Shown here: in pieces, positions 59,757 through 64,000 of the stretch
Position numbering within the stretch: position 1 is the first letter of the stretch
Layout: each line of letters starts with the position of its first letter
Assembly: GCF_051014685.1 (NCBI RefSeq)
Contig: NW_027478420.1
Coordinates: 1,550,001-1,614,000 of the forward strand
Length of the DNA stretch: 64,000 bases
Origin: Ptiloglossa arizonensis
Lineage: Eukaryota; Arthropoda; Insecta; Hymenoptera; Colletidae
Direction of reading: 5' to 3'
Translations under genes and position numbers: made by a program
The notes under the pieces: model-generated
What the model was told of the DNA's origin: nothing
Seen by the model: only the letters and a program-made list of their open reading frames with translations
Database searches by the model: none

Positions 59757-62178
59757 CGAATAACGTAAAACGTATGACGCATTACATATTACGTATAACG
59801 TATAACGTATAACGTATAACGTATAACGTATAACGAATAACGTAAAACGTATAACGTATACCGCGTAACGTATAACGTATAACGTATAACGTATAACGTA
59901 TAACGTATACCGTATAACGTATAACGTATAACGTATAACGTATAACGTATAACGTATAATGTATAACGTATAACATATTACGTATAACGTATTACGTATA
60001 ACGTATAACGTATAACGTATAACGTATAACGAATAACGTATAACGTAAAACGTATAACGTGTAACGTATAACGTATAACCTATGACGTATAACGTATAAC
60101 GTATAACGTATAACGTATAACGTATAACGTATAACGTATAACGTATAACGTATAACGTATAACGTATAACGTATAACGTATAACGTATAACGTATAACGT
60201 ATAACGTATAACGTATAACGTATAACGTATAACGTATAACGTATAACGTGTAACGTATAACGTATAACGTATAACGTATAACCTATAACGTATAACGTGT
60301 AACGAAGAACGTATAACGAATAACGTAAAACGTATAACGCATAACATGTATCGTATAACGTATCACGTATAACGTATAACGTATAACGTATAACGTATAA
60401 CGTATAACGTATAACGTATAATGTATAACGTATAACGTATAACGTATAACGTATAACGTATAACGTATAACGTATAACGTATAACGTATAACGTATAACG
60501 TATAACGTATAACGTATAACGTATAACGTATAACGTATAACGTATAACGTATAACGTATAACGTATAACGTATAACGTATAACGTATAACGTATAACGTA
60601 TAACGTATAACGTATAACGTATAACGTATAACGTATAAAGTATAACGTATAACGTATAACGTATAACGTATAACGTATAACCTATAACGTATAACGTATA
60701 CCGTATAACGTATAACGTATAACGTATAACGTATAACGTATACCGTATAACGTATAACGTATAACGTATAACGTATAACGTATAACGTATAACGTATAAC
60801 GTATTACGTATAACGCATAACGTATAACGTATAACGTATAACGTATAACGTATAACGTATAACGTATAACGTATAACGTATAACGTATAACGTATAACGT
60901 ATAACGTATAACGTATAACCCGTAACGTATAACGTATAACGTATAACGTATAACGCATAACATGTAACGTATAACGTATCACGTATAACGTATAACGTAT
61001 AACGTATAACGTATAACGTATAACGTATAACGTATAACGTGTAACGTATAACGTATAACGTATAACGTATAACGTATAACGTATAACGTATAACGAATAA
61101 CGTAAAACGTATGACGCATTACATATTGCGTATAACGTATAACGTATAACGTATAACGTATAACGTATAACGTATAACGTATAACGTATAACGTATAACG
61201 TATAACGTATAACGTATAACGTATAACCTGTAACGTATAACGTATAACGTATAACGTATAACGCATATCATGTAACGTACAACCTATAACGTATAACGTG
61301 TAACGAAGAACGTATAACGAATAACGTAAAACGTATAACGCATAACATGTATCGTATAACGTATCACGTATAACGTATAACGTATAACGTATAACGTATA
61401 ACGTATAACGTATAACGTATAACGTATAACGTATAACGTATAACGTATAACGTATAACGTATAACGTATAACGTATAACGTATAACGTATAACGTATAAC
61501 GTATAACGTATAACGTATAACGTATAACGTATAACGTATAACGTATAACGTATAACGTATAACGTATAACGTATAACGTATAACGTATAACGTATAACGT
61601 ATAACGTATAACGTATAACGTATAACGTATAACGTATAACGTATAACGTATAACGTATAACGTATAACGTATAACGTATAACGTATAACCTGTAACGTAT
61701 AACGTATAACGTATAACGTATAACGCATATCATGTAACGTATAACGTATCACGTATAACGTATAACGTATAACGTATAACGTATAACGTATAACGTATAA
61801 CGTATAACGTATAACGTATAACGTATAACGTATAACGTATAACGTATAACGTATAACGTATAACGTATAACGTATAACGTATAACGTATAACGTATAACG
61901 TATAACGTATAACGTATAACGTATAACGTATAACGTATAACGTATAACCTGTAACGTATAACGTATAACGTATAACGTATAACGCATATCATGTAACGTA
62001 TAACGTATCACGTATAACGTATAACGTATAACGTATAACGTATAACGTATAACGTATAACGTATAACGTATAACGTATAACGTATAACGTATAACGTATA
62101 ACGTATAACGTATAACGTATAACGTATAACGTATAACGTATAACGTATAACGTATAACGTATAACGTATAACGTATAA
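59757..62178. repeat. Higher-order repeat E, copy E1 (about 2.42 kb)
   Basis: Anchors are CGAATAA at 59,757/62,179 (offset 2,422), the CCGCG-containing unit at 59,861/62,270 (offset 2,409) and the CGCATAT/ATGTAA cluster at 61,263/63,664 (offset 2,401). The changes of offset come from heptamer indels and from the two odd-length units in E2. E1 contains its own internal duplications: a CCTGTAA unit at 61,227, 61,689 and 61,948, spaced by 66 and 37 heptamers. No gene is seen. Confidence 0.8.
61367..61688. repeat. Pure run of 46 consensus heptamers
   Basis: The 322 bp between CGTATCA and CCTGTAA contain only CGTATAA as far as I can read. The corresponding place in E2 is the run that starts at 63,768 and reaches the window end. 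Confidence 0.88.
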
Positions 62179-62185
62179 CGAATAA

Positions 62186-62193
62186 CGTAAAAA
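62186..62193. other. 8-bp unit CGTAAAAA (phase +1)
   Basis: This is the only unit longer than 7 bp that I found. E1 has CGTAAAA at the equivalent place, so one A was gained in an A run. It could be a real slippage product or a homopolymer sequencing error. Confidence 0.85.
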
Positions 62194-62844
62194 CGTATGA
62201 CGCATTACATATTACGTATAACGTATAACGTATAACGTATAACGAATAACGTAAAACGTATAACGTATACCGCGTAACGTATAACGTATAACGTATAACG
62301 TATAACGTATAACGTATAACGTATACCGTATAACGTATAACGTATAACGTATAACGTATAACGTATAACGTATAATGTATAACGTATAACGTATTACGTA
62401 TAACGTATTACGTATAACGTATAACGTATAACGTATAACGTATAACGAATAACGTATAACGTAAAACGTATAACGTGTAACGTATAACGTATAACCTATG
62501 ACGTATAACGTATAACGTATAACGTATAACGTATAACGTATAACGTATAACGTATAACGTATAACGTATAACGTATAACGTATAACGTATAACGTATAAC
62601 GTATAACGTATAACGTATAACGTATAACGTATAACGTATAACGTATAACGTATAACGTATAACGTGTAACGTATAACGTATAACGTATAACGTATAACCT
62701 ATAACGTATAACGTGTAACGAAGAACGTATAACGAATAACGTAAAACGTATAACGCATAACATGTATCGTATAACGTATCACGTATAACGTATAACGTAT
62801 AACGTATAACGTATAACGTATAACGTATAACGTATAACGTATAA

Positions 62845-62850
62845 CGTATA
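62845..62850. other. 6-bp unit CGTATA (phase -1)
   Basis: One A is missing, so the junction reads as a perfect palindrome of 10 bp (ACGTATACGT). It restores the phase disturbed at 62,186. It occurs once in the window. Confidence 0.85.
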
Positions 62851-64000
62851 CGTATAACGTATAACGTATAACGTATAACGTATAACGTATAACGTATAAC
62901 GTATAACGTATAACGTATAACGTATAACGTATAACGTATAACGTATAACGTATAACGTATAACGTATAACGTATAACGTATAACGTATAACGTATAACGT
63001 ATAACGTATAACGTATAACGTATAACGTATAACGTATAACGTATAACGTATAACGTATAAAGTATAACGTATAACGTATAACGTATAACGTATAACGTAT
63101 AACGTATAACGTATAACGTATACCGTATAACGTATAACGTATAACGTATAACGTATAACGTATAACCCGTAACGTATAACGTATAACGTATAACGTATAA
63201 CGTATAACGTATAACGTATAACGTATTACGTATAACGCATAACGTATAACGTATAACGTATAACGTATAACGTATAACGTATAACGTATAACGTATAACG
63301 TATAACGTATAACGTATAACGTATAACCCGTAACGTATAACGTATAACGTATAACGTATAACGCATAACATGTAACGTATAACGTATCACGTATAACGTA
63401 TAACGTATAACGTATAACGTATAACGTATAACGTATAACGTATAACGTGTAACGTATAACGTATAACGTATAACGTATAACGTATAACGTATAACGTATA
63501 ACGAATAACGTAAAACGTATGACGCATTACATATTGCGTATAACGTATAACGTATAACGTATAACGTATAACGTATAACGTATAACGTATAACGTATAAC
63601 GTATAACGTATAACGTATAACGTATAACCTGTAACGTATAACGTATAACGTATAACGTATAACGCATATCATGTAACGTACAACCTATAACGTATAACGT
63701 GTAACGAAGAACGTATAACGAATAACGTAAAACGTATAACGCATAACATGTATCGTATAACGTATCACGTATAACGTATAACGTATAACGTATAACGTAT
63801 AACGTATAACGTATAACGTATAACGTATAACGTATAACGTATAACGTATAACGTATAACGTATAACGTATAACGTATAACGTATAACGTATAACGTATAA
63901 CGTATAACGTATAACGTATAACGTATAACGTATAACGTATAACGTATAACGTATAACGTATAACGTATAACGTATAACGTATAACGTATAACGTATAACG

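Larger units (their letters stand above)
1..64000 (+). repeat. Giant heptamer satellite array, unit CGTATAA
   Basis: Every part of the window reads as head-to-tail copies of CGTATAA or one- to two-base variants of it. CG dinucleotides sit at positions equal to 5 modulo 7 from base 5 to about 25.06 kb, and again from 42.4 kb to the end apart from a short excursion at 62.19-62.85 kb. All units face the same way; I saw no inverted block. Consensus composition is A 3/7, T 2/7, C 1/7, G 1/7, that is 28.6 % GC with one CpG per unit. Every position of the heptamer varies somewhere, but consensus units dominate. No flanking single-copy DNA is visible at either end. The class (simple tandem satellite) is certain; genomic location and species are not deducible. 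It is not telomere-like, since neither strand has G runs. Confidence 0.98.
62179..64000. repeat. Higher-order repeat E, copy E2 (cut by the window end)
   Basis: This second copy of the E unit follows the same variant order as E1 until the window ends inside a pure run (63,768-64,000). It differs from E1 by an 8-bp unit at its start and a 6-bp unit at 62,845, which cancel each other in phase. Confidence 0.8.

Noticed and set aside
61263..63664. Offset of 2,401 bp (7 to the fourth power) as a meaningful number
   Set aside because: Other anchors of the same duplication give 2,409 and 2,422, so the value is a coincidence of indels.
1..64000. CRISPR array
   Set aside because: There are no spacers: repeats abut directly, the unit is 7 bp, and no cas-like gene is present.
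1..64000. Telomeric repeat
   Set aside because: The heptamer length recalls plant-type telomeres, but neither strand has a G run (one G per unit), the array has no terminal structure, and higher-order repeats of kilobases are not typical of terminal telomere tracts.
1..64000. Stable hairpins or cruciforms of the heptamer
   Set aside because: Pairing the strand with itself matches only four of seven bases per unit (ACGT or TATA) with three mismatches, so no strong fold is expected. The only longer perfect palindrome noticed is the 10-bp one at the 6-bp unit near 62,845.
1..64000. Inserted transposon, tRNA, rRNA or single-copy island
   Set aside because: I looked for any stretch departing from the heptamer on both strands; the largest departures are one to three variant units in a row.

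Overview
The whole window is one uninterrupted satellite DNA array. Its unit is the heptamer CGTATAA (reverse complement TTATACG), and it repeats head to tail about 9,150 times in a single orientation. I found no unique sequence, no recognisable gene, no RNA gene and no mobile element. The array runs off both ends of the window. An array of this size with nested higher-order repeats points to eukaryotic heterochromatin (centromeric, pericentromeric, subtelomeric or sex-chromosome) read from a long-read assembly. The sequence does not identify the species.

The phase of the heptamer (position of each CG modulo 7) is almost perfectly kept. I tracked it at many checkpoints and found 25 units that are not 7 bp long. 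23 of them lie between 25.06 and 42.38 kb, and the other two are at 62.19 and 62.85 kb. The net shift of the 25 slips is -42 bp, which agrees with the phase being the same at both ends of the window.

Point variants of the heptamer (for example CGAATAA, CGTAAAA, CGCATAA, CGTATGA, CGTATAT, CGTATAC, CGTGTAA, CGAAGAA, CCTATAA, CGTATCA) are arranged in characteristic orders. These orders show long-period structure. Region I (1-5,140) has long consensus tracts with a few variant clusters. Region A (5,141-22,340) holds two head-to-tail copies of a 7,910-bp unit (exactly 1,130 heptamers) and a rearranged partial third. Region B (22,340-32,840) holds two copies of a unit of about 4 kb (3,984 and 4,059 bp) and a third, internally deleted copy. 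Region C (about 32,850-42,450) is made of diverged modules of about 1.6-1.8 kb and carries most phase slips. Region D (about 42,450-59,000) has no slips and its own private marker variants. Region E (about 59,000-64,000) is a 2.4-kb tandem duplication with long pure runs. Each region has marker variants not seen in the others, which suggests local homogenisation by unequal exchange or local amplification. A few blocks of about 100-130 bp near 4.3-4.5 kb nevertheless recur at 54.8, 56.3 and 59.0 kb.

The minus strand shows many very long open reading frames (up to 732 codons), all made of the heptapeptide RYTLYVI. They follow from arithmetic: the unit has no minus-strand stop codon, and 7 is not a multiple of 3, so all three minus frames encode the same peptide. 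The plus strand meets TAA in every unit and is closed in all frames. I do not annotate any CDS. All lengths and identities were counted by eye, and the approximate limits are marked as such.
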